In this document: in pieces, positions 23,423 to 31,954 of the stretch
Numbering within the stretch: position 1 is the first letter of the stretch
Layout: every line of letters starts with the position of its first letter
NCBI RefSeq assembly: GCF_030731085.1
Contig: NZ_JASNFN010000002.1
Coordinates: forward strand, 186,001 to 250,000
DNA length: 64,000 bases
Source: Blastococcus carthaginiensis
Lineage (GTDB): Bacteria > Actinomycetota > Actinomycetes > Mycobacteriales > Geodermatophilaceae
Direction: 5' to 3'
The notes under the pieces: generated by a model
What the model saw: the letters and a program-made list of their open reading frames with translations, nothing else
Database searches by the model: none
Told to the model about the DNA's origin: nothing
Made by a program: the position numbers and the translations under genes

Positions 23423-25006
23423 GTGACGTCGTCGGCGGAGCGGGTCGCCGTCCCGGCACCGGCCCGGACCGGGGACGACGGTGCCGTGCGCTCGCGCCCG
23501 CTGCTGCTGGCCGCCGTCGCCGTCTGCGCCGCCTGCGGGTTGGTCTACGAGCTGGTGCTGCTGACCCTGTCGGCCAGCCTCGTCGGCGGCGGGATCACCC
23601 AGACCTCGCTCATCGTCGCCGGGTTCGTGGCCGCGCTCGGCGCCGGCGCGCTGCTGGTCAAGCCCTTCCTGCCGCACGCCGCGACCACCTTCGTCGCGGT
23701 CGAGATCCTGCTCGGCGTCGCCGGGGGCCTCAGCGCCGTCACCCTGTACGTGTCGTTCTCCTTCTACGGCACCAGCACCGCCGTGCTGCTCGCGGCGACC
23801 GCCGTCCTGGGCGTCCTGGTCGGCGCCGAGGTGCCGCTGTTGATGACCCTGCTGCAGACCGGCCGCGACGGCATCGACGCCGAGGGCAGCGGCAAGGTGC
23901 TCGCCGACCTCAACGCCGCCGACTACGCCGGTGCGCTGCTCGGCGGGCTGGTGTGGCCGTTCGTGCTGCTGCCGCTGGCCGGTCAGGTGCGGGGCGCGGC
24001 GATCACCGGGCTGGTCAACCTGGTCGCCGCCGCGGTGGTGTGCGGCCTGCTGCTGCGGCGGCAGATGACGCCCCGGGCGCGGCGCACGGCCACCGGCGCC
24101 CTGCTCGCGGCGGCCCTGCTGCTCGGCACGCTGCTGGTCCAGGCGCGGGACATCGAGACGACCGCGCGGCAGCGGCTCTACGCCGACCCGGTGGTGGCCG
24201 CGGAGCGCTCCACCTACCAGGAGATCGTGCTGACCGAGCGCTCCGGGGACCTCCGGCTCTACCTCGACGGCGACCTGCAGTTCTCCAGCCGGGACGAGCA
24301 CCGCTACACCGAGTCGCTGGTGCACCCGGTGCTCGCGCGCGACCCCGGCCGGGTGCTCGTCCTCGGCGGCGGTGACGGGCTGGCCGCGCGGGAGGTGCTG
24401 CGCCACCCCTCGGTGCGCGAGGTGGTCCAGGTCGAGCTCGACCCCGAGATCCTCCGCCTCGCCCGCACCCGGCTGGCCGGGCTCAACGCCGGCGCGTTCG
24501 ACGACCCCCGCGTGCGGGTGGTCGTGGACGACGCGTTCCGCTGGCTGCGCTCGCCGGCCGCGACCGGCTTCGACGCGGTGGTGGTGGACATGCCCGATCC
24601 CGACACCCCCGTGCTCGGACGGCTGTACTCCGCCGAGTTCTACGGCCTGGTCTCCGCCGCGCTCGCACCGGGCGGGCTGGTCACGGTGCAGGCCGGCAGC
24701 CCGTACTCGACGCCGGACGCCTACTGGCGGACCGTCTCCACGCTGGAGGCGGCCGGGCTGGCGGCGACGCCGTACCACGTGCACGTGCCGAGCTTCGGCG
24801 ACTGGGGCTTCGCCCTGGCCCAGCAGGCGCAGCAGCCGCCGGACCTGGCCCTCTCCCCCGACGCACCGCCCACCCGCTTTCTGGACGCGGCGGTCCTGTC
24901 GGCGGCCGGGGTCTTCCCGGCCGACCGCCCGCGGCAGCGGCTGGAGCCCTCGACCCTGGACCGGCCGCTCGTCGTCGAGGACATGCGCAGCGGCTACGTC
25001 GGCTGA
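23423..25006 (+). CDS. Membrane-bound spermidine synthase-like protein
   Basis: A 527-residue protein from GTG 23423. Residues 25-235 hold about seven transmembrane helices (VCAACGLVYELVLLTLSASLVGGG at the start). The C-terminal half is a SpeE-like methyltransferase fold: STYQEIVLTE, LYLDGDLQFSSRDEHRYTESLVHP, LVLGGGDGLAAREVL, VELDPEILRLAR, VVVDMPDPDTPVLGRLYS. GGGDGLAAREVL and the D of DMPDPD are the propylamine-transfer site residues. It probably moves an aminopropyl group from decarboxylated SAM, but the membrane domain suggests a non-standard acceptor. Last gene of the stress-like operon; a 17-base dispersed repeat follows. Confidence 0.85.
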   Translation: MTSSAERVAVPAPARTGDDGAVRSRPLLLAAVAVCAACGLVYELVLLTLSASLVGGGITQTSLIVAGFVAALGAGALLVKPFLPHAATTFVAVEILLGVAGGLSAVTLYVSFSFYGTSTAVLLAATAVLGVLVGAEVPLLMTLLQTGRDGIDAEGSGKVLADLNAADYAGALLGGLVWPFVLLPLAGQVRGAAITGLVNLVAAAVVCGLLLRRQMTPRARRTATGALLAAALLLGTLLVQARDIETTARQRLYADPVVAAERSTYQEIVLTERSGDLRLYLDGDLQFSSRDEHRYTESLVHPVLARDPGRVLVLGGGDGLAAREVLRHPSVREVVQVELDPEILRLARTRLAGLNAGAFDDPRVRVVVDDAFRWLRSPAATGFDAVVVDMPDPDTPVLGRLYSAEFYGLVSAALAPGGLVTVQAGSPYSTPDAYWRTVSTLEAAGLAATPYHVHVPSFGDWGFALAQQAQQPPDLALSPDAPPTRFLDAAVLSAAGVFPADRPRQRLEPSTLDRPLVVEDMRSGYVG

Positions 25007-25015
25007 CGGCGCCGT

Positions 25016-25032
25016 GAGCATCGCAGCGAGGA
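25016..25032 (+). repeat. Dispersed 17-base repeat, copy 2
   Basis: GAGCATCGCAGCGAGGA, identical to 15921-15937, ten bases after the SpeE-like gene stop. Here it is also enclosed by a repeat of GTCGGCTGACG (about 24999 and 25037), which looks like a short duplication around it. Confidence 0.55.
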
Positions 25033-25182
25033 GGCCGTCGGCTGACGCCTGTAGCGTTCGGGGTGCTCGGACGCCGCCGGCCGGCCCGCTGATCGCTGGC
25101 CCCTCCCCCGCCCGGTGTCCCGGAGCACCCCCGGGCCGCCGCCTCCGCACCCGCGCGCCCACGGACCCCGAGGAGAACCACC

Positions 25183-26802
25183 GTGAGTGCCGCCCCACCC
25201 GCCGGCGACGTCGACCGCACCGGCCGGGCAGCGGTCGTCGAGGCCGCCCGGCGGCGCACCTTCGCCGTCATCAGCCACCCCGACGCCGGCAAGTCCACCC
25301 TCACCGAGGCGCTGGCCCTGCACGCCCGGGTGATCGGCCAGGCCGGCGCGGTGCACGGCAAGGCCGGCCGCCGCGGGACGGTGTCCGACTGGATGGACAT
25401 GGAGAAGGCGCGCGGGATCTCCATCACCTCCGCCGCGCTGCAGTTCGAGTACCGCGACGCGGTGATCAACCTGCTCGACACCCCCGGCCACGCCGACTTC
25501 TCCGAGGACACCTACCGGGTGCTCACCGCCGTCGACGCCGCCGTGATGCTGGTCGACGCCGCGAAGGGCCTGGAGACCCAGACGATGAAGCTGTTCGCCG
25601 TCTGCAAGCACCGGGGCATCCCGATCGTCACCGTGGTCAACAAGTGGGACCGCCCGGGCAAGGACGCCCTGGAGCTGATGGACGAGATCGCCGAGCGCAC
25701 CGGGCTCACCCCCACCCCGCTGACCTGGCCGGTGGGGATCGCCGGTGACTTCCGCGGGGTGCTGGACCGCCGCGACGGCACCTTCCGCCGCTTCACCCGC
25801 ACCGCCGGTGGCGCGACCATCGCCCCCGAGGAGCAGCTGACCGCGGCGGAGGCCACCGCGCGGCAGGGCGAGGTGTGGACGCAGGCCGTCGAGGAGGCCG
25901 AGCTGCTCGAGGCCACCGGCGCCGAGCACGACCAGGAGTCCTTCCTCGGCGGGGTCACCACGCCGGTGCTGTTCGCCTCCGCCGTCTCCAACTTCGGGGT
26001 CGGCGCGCTGCTGGACACGCTGGTCGACCTCGCGCCCGCCCCCACCGGACGCCCCGACGCCGACGGCGCGGTGCGCGACCTGGCGGAGCCGTTCAGCGCC
26101 TTCGTGTTCAAGGTGCAGTCGGGCATGGACGCCGCCCACCGTGACCGGCTGGCCTACATCCGCATCTGCTCGGGCGTCTTCGAGCGCGGCATGGTCGTCA
26201 CCCACGGCCGCACCGGGCGGCCCTTCGCCACCAAGTACGCCCAGCAGGTGTTCGGCCGCGAGCGGGAGAGCGTCGACGTCGCCTACCCCGGCGACGTCGT
26301 CGGCCTGGTCAACGCCTCGGCCCTCGGCGTCGGCGACACCCTCTTCACCGAGCGGCCGGTCGCGTTCCCGCTGCTGACCACCTTCGCGCCCGAGCACTTC
26401 GCCGTCGTCCGCAGCCGGGACACCGCCAAGCACAAGCAGTTCCGCAAGGGCATCGAGCAGCTCGACTCCGAGGGCGTGGTGCAGGTGCTCCGCTCCGACC
26501 GGCGCGGCGACGGCTCCCCCGTGCTCGCCGTCGTCGGGCCGATGCAGTTCGAGGTCGCCACCCACCGCATGGAGCACGAGTTCCACGCCCCCGTGGCGCT
26601 GGACCGGCTGCCCTACAACCTGGCGATGCGCACCGACGAGGAGTCGCTGCCGATGATCGCCTCCTCCGGCGGCGTCGAGGTGGTGCGCCGGCCCAGCGGC
26701 GAGCTGCTGGCCCTGTTCCCCGACAAGTGGGCGCTGCGGATCCTGCAGCAGCGCCACCCGCGCGCGACGCTCGAACCGCTGGTCGCCGCCCAGCTGGCCT
26801 GA
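25183..26802 (+). CDS. prfC: Peptide chain release factor 3
   Basis: A 539-residue GTPase from GTG 25183 with GAGGAGA upstream. G1 SHPDAGKSTLTEAL, G2/G3 region GISITSAALQFEY and DTPGHADFSEDTYR, and G4 NKWD (a variant of NKLD/NKMD) are intact. RF3-specific segments follow (GIAGDFRGVLDRRDGTFRRF, FVFKVQSGMDAAHRDRLAYI, VGPMQFEV). It releases RF1/RF2 from terminated ribosomes. It stands alone and converges with the hydrolase gene, with six bases between the stops. Length is standard for RF3. Confidence 0.95.
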   Translation: MSAAPPAGDVDRTGRAAVVEAARRRTFAVISHPDAGKSTLTEALALHARVIGQAGAVHGKAGRRGTVSDWMDMEKARGISITSAALQFEYRDAVINLLDTPGHADFSEDTYRVLTAVDAAVMLVDAAKGLETQTMKLFAVCKHRGIPIVTVVNKWDRPGKDALELMDEIAERTGLTPTPLTWPVGIAGDFRGVLDRRDGTFRRFTRTAGGATIAPEEQLTAAEATARQGEVWTQAVEEAELLEATGAEHDQESFLGGVTTPVLFASAVSNFGVGALLDTLVDLAPAPTGRPDADGAVRDLAEPFSAFVFKVQSGMDAAHRDRLAYIRICSGVFERGMVVTHGRTGRPFATKYAQQVFGRERESVDVAYPGDVVGLVNASALGVGDTLFTERPVAFPLLTTFAPEHFAVVRSRDTAKHKQFRKGIEQLDSEGVVQVLRSDRRGDGSPVLAVVGPMQFEVATHRMEHEFHAPVALDRLPYNLAMRTDEESLPMIASSGGVEVVRRPSGELLALFPDKWALRILQQRHPRATLEPLVAAQLA

Positions 26803-26808
26803 CCCGCA

Positions 26809-27681
26809 TCACGGCCGGAGGGCCGCGTAGATCTCCTCGGCGTGGTCGAAGACGAGGAAGTGCCCCTCCCCGGGCAGCCAGTGCGCCGAGCAGCGGGGCA
26901 GCATCGCGCTCAGCACCTGGCCGAGCACGACCGGCACCTGCCAGTCCTGCGTGCCGTGCCAGATGTGCACCTGCTGTCGGATTTCGGACAGCGGGAAGCC
27001 CCATGGCCGGAACAGCAGGGCGCGGTCCTCGGCGAGCACCGCGCTGCCGTTGCGCAACCCCTCGGTGAAGGTGTCGGCCAGGACCCGCCGGACGGCCGGG
27101 CGCCCGATCACCCGCCGGTCGGCCGCGTTGAGCCGCAGCTGCAGGTAGCGCGGGATCATCGCCGGCCGCAGCCCGATCGGCGCGAGCACCGGCCGCAGCA
27201 CCGCCGCCAGCCGGGCCGGGCGGTGCAGGGCGGCCCGCAGCTGCCCGGGGATCCAGCGCGGCCACGGCCACGGGACGTCCGGCGGCGGTGCACCGCCGAG
27301 GATCCCCACGGTCGTCACCCGGTCGCCGAGGGCGTGCGCGCAGGCCAGCGCGTAGGCGGCCCCGCCGGAGAGGCTGAGCGCCGCGCACCGGTCGATGCCG
27401 AGGTGGTCCAGCAGCTGGGCGACGTCGTCGGGCCAGTCCGCGACCCGGCGGCCGGGGTGCGGGTCCGAGCGCCCGAAGCCGGGGCGGTCGGGGACGACGA
27501 ACCGCACGCCCCACCGCGGGTAGTCCGCCGGGTCCTCGACGTGCCGCTCCAGCCGCGAGCTCGGCGAACCGTGGCAACCCAGCACCGGCCACCCGTCGGG
27601 GTCGCCGTGCTCGGCGTACGCCAGCGTGCGGCCGTCGGCGAGCTGGAGGCTGCCCTCACGCAGTTGCGGTCCGTTCTGCAT
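26809..27681 (-). CDS. Alpha/beta-hydrolase
   Basis: A 290-residue soluble protein from ATG 27679-27681. HGSPSSRLE gives the oxyanion-hole HG motif, ALSLSGGAAYALA holds the nucleophile Ser in the G-x-S-x-G-like elbow (SLSGG), and GEGHFLVF near the C-terminus supplies the catalytic His. It resembles epoxide-hydrolase or haloperoxidase-like members; the substrate is unknown. A GGGTAG box ends nine bases before the ATG, compatible with a leaderless transcript. It diverges from a small membrane-associated gene at 27790. Confidence 0.85.
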   Translation of the reverse strand: MQNGPQLREGSLQLADGRTLAYAEHGDPDGWPVLGCHGSPSSRLERHVEDPADYPRWGVRFVVPDRPGFGRSDPHPGRRVADWPDDVAQLLDHLGIDRCAALSLSGGAAYALACAHALGDRVTTVGILGGAPPPDVPWPWPRWIPGQLRAALHRPARLAAVLRPVLAPIGLRPAMIPRYLQLRLNAADRRVIGRPAVRRVLADTFTEGLRNGSAVLAEDRALLFRPWGFPLSEIRQQVHIWHGTQDWQVPVVLGQVLSAMLPRCSAHWLPGEGHFLVFDHAEEIYAALRP

Positions 27682-27755
27682 GTCGCACCCCTACCCGAGG
27701 CGTCCGTCCTCACCCGGCAGTCACAGGTCGCCGCGCCGGTCGACCCGGGCACCGT

Positions 27756-27780
27756 GTTCGGCGCCACCGTCCGCGGGTAG
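27756..27780 (+). promoter_or_regulatory. Putative alternative-sigma promoter (GTTC-N15-GGGTAG)
   Basis: GTTC (27756-27759), 15 bases, GGGTAG (27775-27780), nine bases before ATG 27790. This fits the SigB/SigF-type pattern of actinobacteria (GTTT, about 15 bases, GGGTAT) with the transcript starting almost at the ATG. Very similar boxes precede the PspC and Cys-rich four-helix genes. No other ribosome site is obvious here. Confidence 0.45.
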
Positions 27781-27789
27781 GGCGACCAG

Positions 27790-28263
27790 ATGAATATCGC
27801 CAGACGTACATCGGCCGCCGGGGTGATCGGGCGCGGCGTCCTCGCCGGCCTCGGGGGCACCGTCGTGATGACCGCCTTCCAGAAGCTCGTCGAGATGCCG
27901 CTCACCCAGCGGAGCGAGAGCTACGCCCCCGCCGACTTCGCCCAGAAGGTCACCCCCGCCGATCCGAGGACACCGCAGGGTCGTCGCCGGCTGAACTACG
28001 CGACGCACTTCTCGCTGGGCATGATGTGGGGCACCGCGTACGGCATCGCCGCCTGGAAGGGCCTCCGGGGTCAGCGGGCGGTGAACACGGTCTTCGCCAC
28101 CGTGTACACCGGCGACGTGCTGCTCAACACCGCACTCGGGCTCTACCACCCCACCCGGTGGTCGGCACGCGACTGGGCGATCGACGTCGCAGACAAATAC
28201 GTCCAGGCGCAGGGCACCGGACTGGTCTTCGACCGGCTGCTCGACCCGGCGAGGCAGCGCTGA
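27790..28263 (+). CDS. Conserved hypothetical membrane-associated protein
   Basis: A 157-residue protein from ATG 27790. Two moderately hydrophobic stretches (VIGRGVLAGLGGTVVMTAFQ and YATHFSLGMMWGTAYGIAAW) and a third (VFATVYTGDVLLNTALGLY) suggest a small membrane protein. The pattern resembles DUF1440-like proteins, but I do not recognise it firmly. A stress-type promoter-like motif lies directly upstream. An SDR gene begins 35 bases after its stop and may share the transcript. Confidence 0.65.
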   Translation: MNIARRTSAAGVIGRGVLAGLGGTVVMTAFQKLVEMPLTQRSESYAPADFAQKVTPADPRTPQGRRRLNYATHFSLGMMWGTAYGIAAWKGLRGQRAVNTVFATVYTGDVLLNTALGLYHPTRWSARDWAIDVADKYVQAQGTGLVFDRLLDPARQR

Positions 28264-28298
28264 CCGCCCGTTCCGCGGACGGACGACCGGCTGACCAC

Positions 28299-29060
28299 GT
28301 GGCGGACACCGATGCGGACCCCCAACCGGTAGCGGTCGTCACCGGTGCCAGCAGCGGGCTGGGTCGCGCGGTGGCGCTCCGGCTGGCCACCGACGGCCAC
28401 CGCGTCGCCCTCCTCGCCCGGGGGGCCGAGGACCTCGCGGCCGTGGCCGCGGAGGTCGAGCGGTCCGGCGGGACGGCGCTGCCGCGCACCGTCGACCTCG
28501 CCGATGCCGGATCGTCGGAGGCCGCCATCGACCAGGTCGTCGGAGCCTGGGGACGGGTGGACGTGCTGGTCAACGCGGCGGGCACCGACGCCCCCGGCAC
28601 CGTCGAGCAGACGACGGTCGAGGACTGGGACCGCGTCCTCGCGGTGAACCTGCGTGCCCCCTTCGTGCTCAGCCGGGCGGTGTTCCCCCACATGCGGAGC
28701 GCCGGCGGCGGCACGATCGTCAACGTCTCCTCGGTCGCCGGGCTGCGCGGCTGGGCGTCGGCGGCGGCGTACTGCGCGTCGAAGTCCGCCCTCACCGGCT
28801 TCACCCAGGCGCTCGCGGCCGAGGGCCGCGCGCACGGGATCCGCGCCTGCGTCCTCTACCCGGGAGCCATGGCGACGTCCTGGGGCGTCTGGGACCCGGG
28901 CGCGCGCCGGGCAGCCGCCACCGGGGACGCGCCCGACCCGCGGGACGCGCTGCCGCCCGAGCGGGTCGCCGAGCTGGTGGCGTGGCTGGTGCAGGCACCG
29001 GGTGAGCTGGTGCTCAACGAGGTGACCGTCACCCCGTTGCACGAGCAGGGCTGGCCCTGA
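28299..29060 (+). CDS. SDR family NAD(P)-dependent oxidoreductase
   Basis: A 253-residue protein from GTG 28299. TGASSGLGRAVALRLA is the cofactor-binding glycine motif, NAAGTDAPG the second motif, and catalytic residues are Ser in NVSSVAGLRG plus Tyr and Lys in AAYCASKSALTG. It is a classical short-chain dehydrogenase; the substrate is unknown. The open frame continues upstream to 28026 over the previous gene, but the GTG just before the Rossmann motif is the sensible start. The C-terminus (VNEVTVTPLHEQGW-like) is typical of the YdfG-like subgroup. Confidence 0.88.
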   Translation: MADTDADPQPVAVVTGASSGLGRAVALRLATDGHRVALLARGAEDLAAVAAEVERSGGTALPRTVDLADAGSSEAAIDQVVGAWGRVDVLVNAAGTDAPGTVEQTTVEDWDRVLAVNLRAPFVLSRAVFPHMRSAGGGTIVNVSSVAGLRGWASAAAYCASKSALTGFTQALAAEGRAHGIRACVLYPGAMATSWGVWDPGARRAAATGDAPDPRDALPPERVAELVAWLVQAPGELVLNEVTVTPLHEQGWP

Positions 29061-29121
29061 GCGCGACAGGACCGGTACGCCGACCTGTCGGCACGTCGCC
29101 CGGCCCGGCCACCCGGACCGG

Positions 29122-29133
29122 TAGCTTGCCGGC
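29122..29133 (+). promoter_or_regulatory. Possible leaderless promoter -10 box for the DUF1330 gene
   Basis: TAGCTT at 29122-29127 fits a -10 hexamer (TAnnnT) and ends six bases before the ATG at 29134. No ribosome-binding site is present in between. This spacing is what a leaderless mRNA requires. Confidence 0.4.
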
Positions 29134-29496
29134 ATGGCGATCGATCCACGCGGTGCGGACCTGAAGCGCTATCTCCAGGAGGACCCCGGCGGCCCCGTCG
29201 TGATGCTCAACCTGCTGCGGTTCGCCGAGGGCGGGCGGGAGCTCTACGCGCAGTACGCCGACGCCCTGTCCACGACGTTCCTCCCCCGGTACGGCGGCGA
29301 GGTGCTCTACGCCGGGAGCGGCTCCACCCCGCTGGTGGCCGAGACCGGGCAGGACTGGGACGCGGTGCTGCTGGTCCGCTACCCCTCCCGCGAGGCGTTC
29401 AGCCGCATGGTCGCCGACCCCGAGTACCAGCAGGTGACGGGCCTGCGCACCCGGGCGCTGACCGAGGCGGTCCTCCAGGCCACCACGGCCTGGTAG
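29134..29496 (+). CDS. DUF1330-family dimeric alpha/beta-barrel protein
   Basis: A 120-residue protein from ATG 29134. GGPVVMLNLLRFAEGGRELYAQYADALSTTF, then GGEVLYAGSGSTPLVAE, AVLLVRYPSREAF and MVADPEYQQV match the DUF1330 ferredoxin-like fold. Members are small stand-alone proteins, possibly acting on or binding small ligands. No catalytic assignment is possible. The lipoprotein hydrolase gene starts four bases after its stop, so the two are likely cotranscribed. Confidence 0.8.
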   Translation: MAIDPRGADLKRYLQEDPGGPVVMLNLLRFAEGGRELYAQYADALSTTFLPRYGGEVLYAGSGSTPLVAETGQDWDAVLLVRYPSREAFSRMVADPEYQQVTGLRTRALTEAVLQATTAW

Positions 29497-29500
29497 CCCC

Positions 29501-30280
29501 GTGGGGCCACGGCGGCGGTGGCGCGGCCCGGCGGCCGCGCTGCTGGCCTCTGCCGTCCTCGCCGGCTGCGGCGGCGCACCCGACCCGGTGCCCGGCGAGG
29601 TGTCGGGCACGGTCTCGCCGGGTGCCCAGCGGGTGAGCTGTGCAGGCAGCGGACCGGCGGTCGTGCTGGTGCACGGCCTCGGCGACGACGCGTCCTCGGC
29701 GCAGTGGGTGGACGTGCACCGCGCGCTGGCCGACCGGGCGCGGGTCTGCCGCTACGACCGGCCGGGGACCGGCGACAGCCCGGTGCCCTCGACGGCGGGG
29801 CGCGGGGCGGACGCACTCGACGCCGAGCTGGACGCGGTGGTGCGGCACGCCGCCGTCGAGAGCGACGTCGTCCTGGTCGCGCACTCCTTCGGCGGCTACC
29901 CGGCCCGGGTCTACGCCGACCGGCACCCCGAGCGGGTGGCGGGCCTGGTCCTCGTCGATGCGCTGGACCCCTCGGTCGGCGTGGTCCGCGGCACGGGGGC
30001 CGGCTCCCTCGAGGACGTGCCCATGGCCGGCGAGCGCCTCGACCTCCGCGACGTGGAGCGCGCCGCCGCATCGGTCGAGATCCTGCCCGGCGACCCGCCG
30101 GTGGTCGTGCTCAGCCGCGGGCGGGGCGCCTCGCCCGCCTGGTCCGCCGGCCAGGATGCGCTGGCCGCCCTCTCGCCGCGGTCACGGTCGGTGGTCGTCG
30201 ACGCCGGGCACCAGATCCCGTCGGAGGAGCCGGAGGCGGTCGTCGACGCCGTCGAGGCGCTGCTCGACGAGCTCGGCTGA
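29501..30280 (+). CDS. Lipoprotein alpha/beta-hydrolase
   Basis: A 259-residue protein from GTG 29501. The signal (AAALLASAVLAGCGG) has a lipobox LAGC with Cys near residue 23. The hydrolase domain shows VVLVHGLGDDASSAQW (oxyanion), YDRPGTGDS, the nucleophile in VAHSFGGYPARVYA, and VVVDAGHQIPSEEPEAV carrying the catalytic His. It is probably an extracytoplasmic membrane-anchored esterase; the substrate is unknown. The domain is slightly short in the cap region. Converges with the TPP-enzyme gene (30 bases between stops). Confidence 0.85.
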   Translation: MGPRRRWRGPAAALLASAVLAGCGGAPDPVPGEVSGTVSPGAQRVSCAGSGPAVVLVHGLGDDASSAQWVDVHRALADRARVCRYDRPGTGDSPVPSTAGRGADALDAELDAVVRHAAVESDVVLVAHSFGGYPARVYADRHPERVAGLVLVDALDPSVGVVRGTGAGSLEDVPMAGERLDLRDVERAAASVEILPGDPPVVVLSRGRGASPAWSAGQDALAALSPRSRSVVVDAGHQIPSEEPEAVVDAVEALLDELG

Positions 30281-30310
30281 AGCCGGCCCGGCACCTCGCC
30301 GGTGTCGCGG

Positions 30311-31954
30311 TCAGTGGCCGCGGAAGGCCTCCTCGAGCCACCAGGAGGGCACCTCGCGGGTCACCTTGGCGTCGACCAGCAGCGGCGCGGACCGGGGACC
30401 GGCCAGCCAGGCCGCGACGCCCTCGAGGTCGGCGGGCCCCCGGACGGTGACCGCGTCGTACCCGTGCCCGCGGGCGATGGCGGCGAAGTCGGTCTCGGGG
30501 AACCGGACGATGTCCAGCGGGTGGCCGTCGGGGCCGAAGTGGTGCACCTCGGCCCCGTAGCCGGCGTCGTCGTAGACCACCACGACCATCGGCAGGCCGA
30601 GCCGGACCACCGTCTCCAGCTCGGCGGCCCCCATGAGCGCCCCGCCGTCGCCGAGCGCGGCCACCGGGAGCCGGTCGGGGCGGGCGAGCGCCGCGCCGAT
30701 CGCCGTCGCCAGCCCCAGCCCGACCGACTGGAACGCCTGGGTGAAGCAGAAGCCCTGCTCGTCGGGCACGTCGAGGAACATGCTCGGGTAGCCCATGAAG
30801 TTGCCGGAGTCGACGGCCACGACCCGCTCGGCGGGCAGCAGGTCGTCCAGCGCGGCGGTGAGGGCGCGCGGGTCGATCCGGCCGCCCTCCTCGTCGGTGC
30901 GCGGCTCGTCGCGCCAGCGCCCGCGGGCGGCGATCGCGTCCCGCACCTCCGCGGTGCGGTACCCGCCCGCGGCCGGGCCCCCGAGCACCGCGGTGACCGC
31001 CTCGGCCGTGGCGTGCACGTCGCCGACGACGCCGAACGCCACCTCGCGCTGCGCCCCGATGGCCGTCCCGTCGTCGTCGACCTGGACCACGACGGCGTCC
31101 TCGGCGATCAGCCGGCCGTGGCGCATCGTCCACATGTTGAGCTGGCAGCCCCAGCCCACGATCAGGTCCGCCTCCGAGATCAGCTCGGCGGCCAGCGGGG
31201 TCGCGAAGCCCCCGGAGACGTCGAGGTCCCAGTCGCTGCCGCGGAACAGCCCCTTGGCCACCGCCGAGGTGGCGAGCAGGGCGCCGCACCGCTCGGCGAG
31301 GAACTCCAGCGCGGTGCGGGCGGCCCGTGCGCCGCGACCGGCCACGAACACCGGTCGGCGGGCGGCGCGCAGCGCCTCGGCGAGCCGCGCCACCGCCGCC
31401 TCGTCGGGGGGGACCGGGGACGGCGCGGGCACCGCCGGCGGTGCGGCGCCGCCGGCCGGGAGGCCCTGGACGTCCAACGGCAGGTTGAGCACGACGGTGC
31501 GCCGCTCCAGCCGCGCGGTGTCGACGGCGGCCGCGGCCACCGCCACCGCGTCGTCCGCGGAGGTCGCCCGCAGGGACATCGCACCGACCGCCGCGGCCAG
31601 GGCGGGCTGGTCGACGAAGAAGTTCGACCGCGGGGAGGTGGCCTCGGCGGTCAGCACCACCAGCGGGGTGCGGCTCTTGGCGGCCTCGGTGATGCCGGTG
31701 AGCGCGTTGGTCAGCCCGCAGCCCTGGTGCAGGCTGAGCACCGCCGGGCGGCCGGTCACCCGCGCGTGGGCGTCGGCCATCGTGGCCGCCCCGCCCTCGT
31801 GGCGGGCGGCGACGTACCGGGCGCCGGCGGCGACCATCGCGTTGGTCGCCACGAAGTTGCCCGAGCCGACGACGCCGAACACCGCCTCCACCCCCCGTGC
31901 GACGAGGGTCTCCCCGACCGCCTGCGCGACGGTGCGCCCGGTCGCGCCGCTCAT
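30311..31954 (-). CDS. Thiamine-pyrophosphate-dependent enzyme (acetolactate synthase-like)
   Basis: A 547-residue protein from ATG 31952-31954. The N-terminal domain carries the catalytic Glu in ARHEGGAATMADAHAR, followed by SLHQGCGLTNALTGITEAAKS. The TPP-binding C-terminal domain has GDGGALMGAAELETVVRLGLPMVVVVYDDAGYG, where the metal-binding stretch is DDAGYG rather than NNxxYG. It belongs to the acetolactate synthase/benzoylformate decarboxylase group; the reaction is unclear. It overlaps the upstream cyclase gene by ATGA. The pair suggests a small catabolic route for a keto acid or an aromatic-derived acid. Confidence 0.85.
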   Translation of the reverse strand: MSGATGRTVAQAVGETLVARGVEAVFGVVGSGNFVATNAMVAAGARYVAARHEGGAATMADAHARVTGRPAVLSLHQGCGLTNALTGITEAAKSRTPLVVLTAEATSPRSNFFVDQPALAAAVGAMSLRATSADDAVAVAAAAVDTARLERRTVVLNLPLDVQGLPAGGAAPPAVPAPSPVPPDEAAVARLAEALRAARRPVFVAGRGARAARTALEFLAERCGALLATSAVAKGLFRGSDWDLDVSGGFATPLAAELISEADLIVGWGCQLNMWTMRHGRLIAEDAVVVQVDDDGTAIGAQREVAFGVVGDVHATAEAVTAVLGGPAAGGYRTAEVRDAIAARGRWRDEPRTDEEGGRIDPRALTAALDDLLPAERVVAVDSGNFMGYPSMFLDVPDEQGFCFTQAFQSVGLGLATAIGAALARPDRLPVAALGDGGALMGAAELETVVRLGLPMVVVVYDDAGYGAEVHHFGPDGHPLDIVRFPETDFAAIARGHGYDAVTVRGPADLEGVAAWLAGPRSAPLLVDAKVTREVPSWWLEEAFRGH

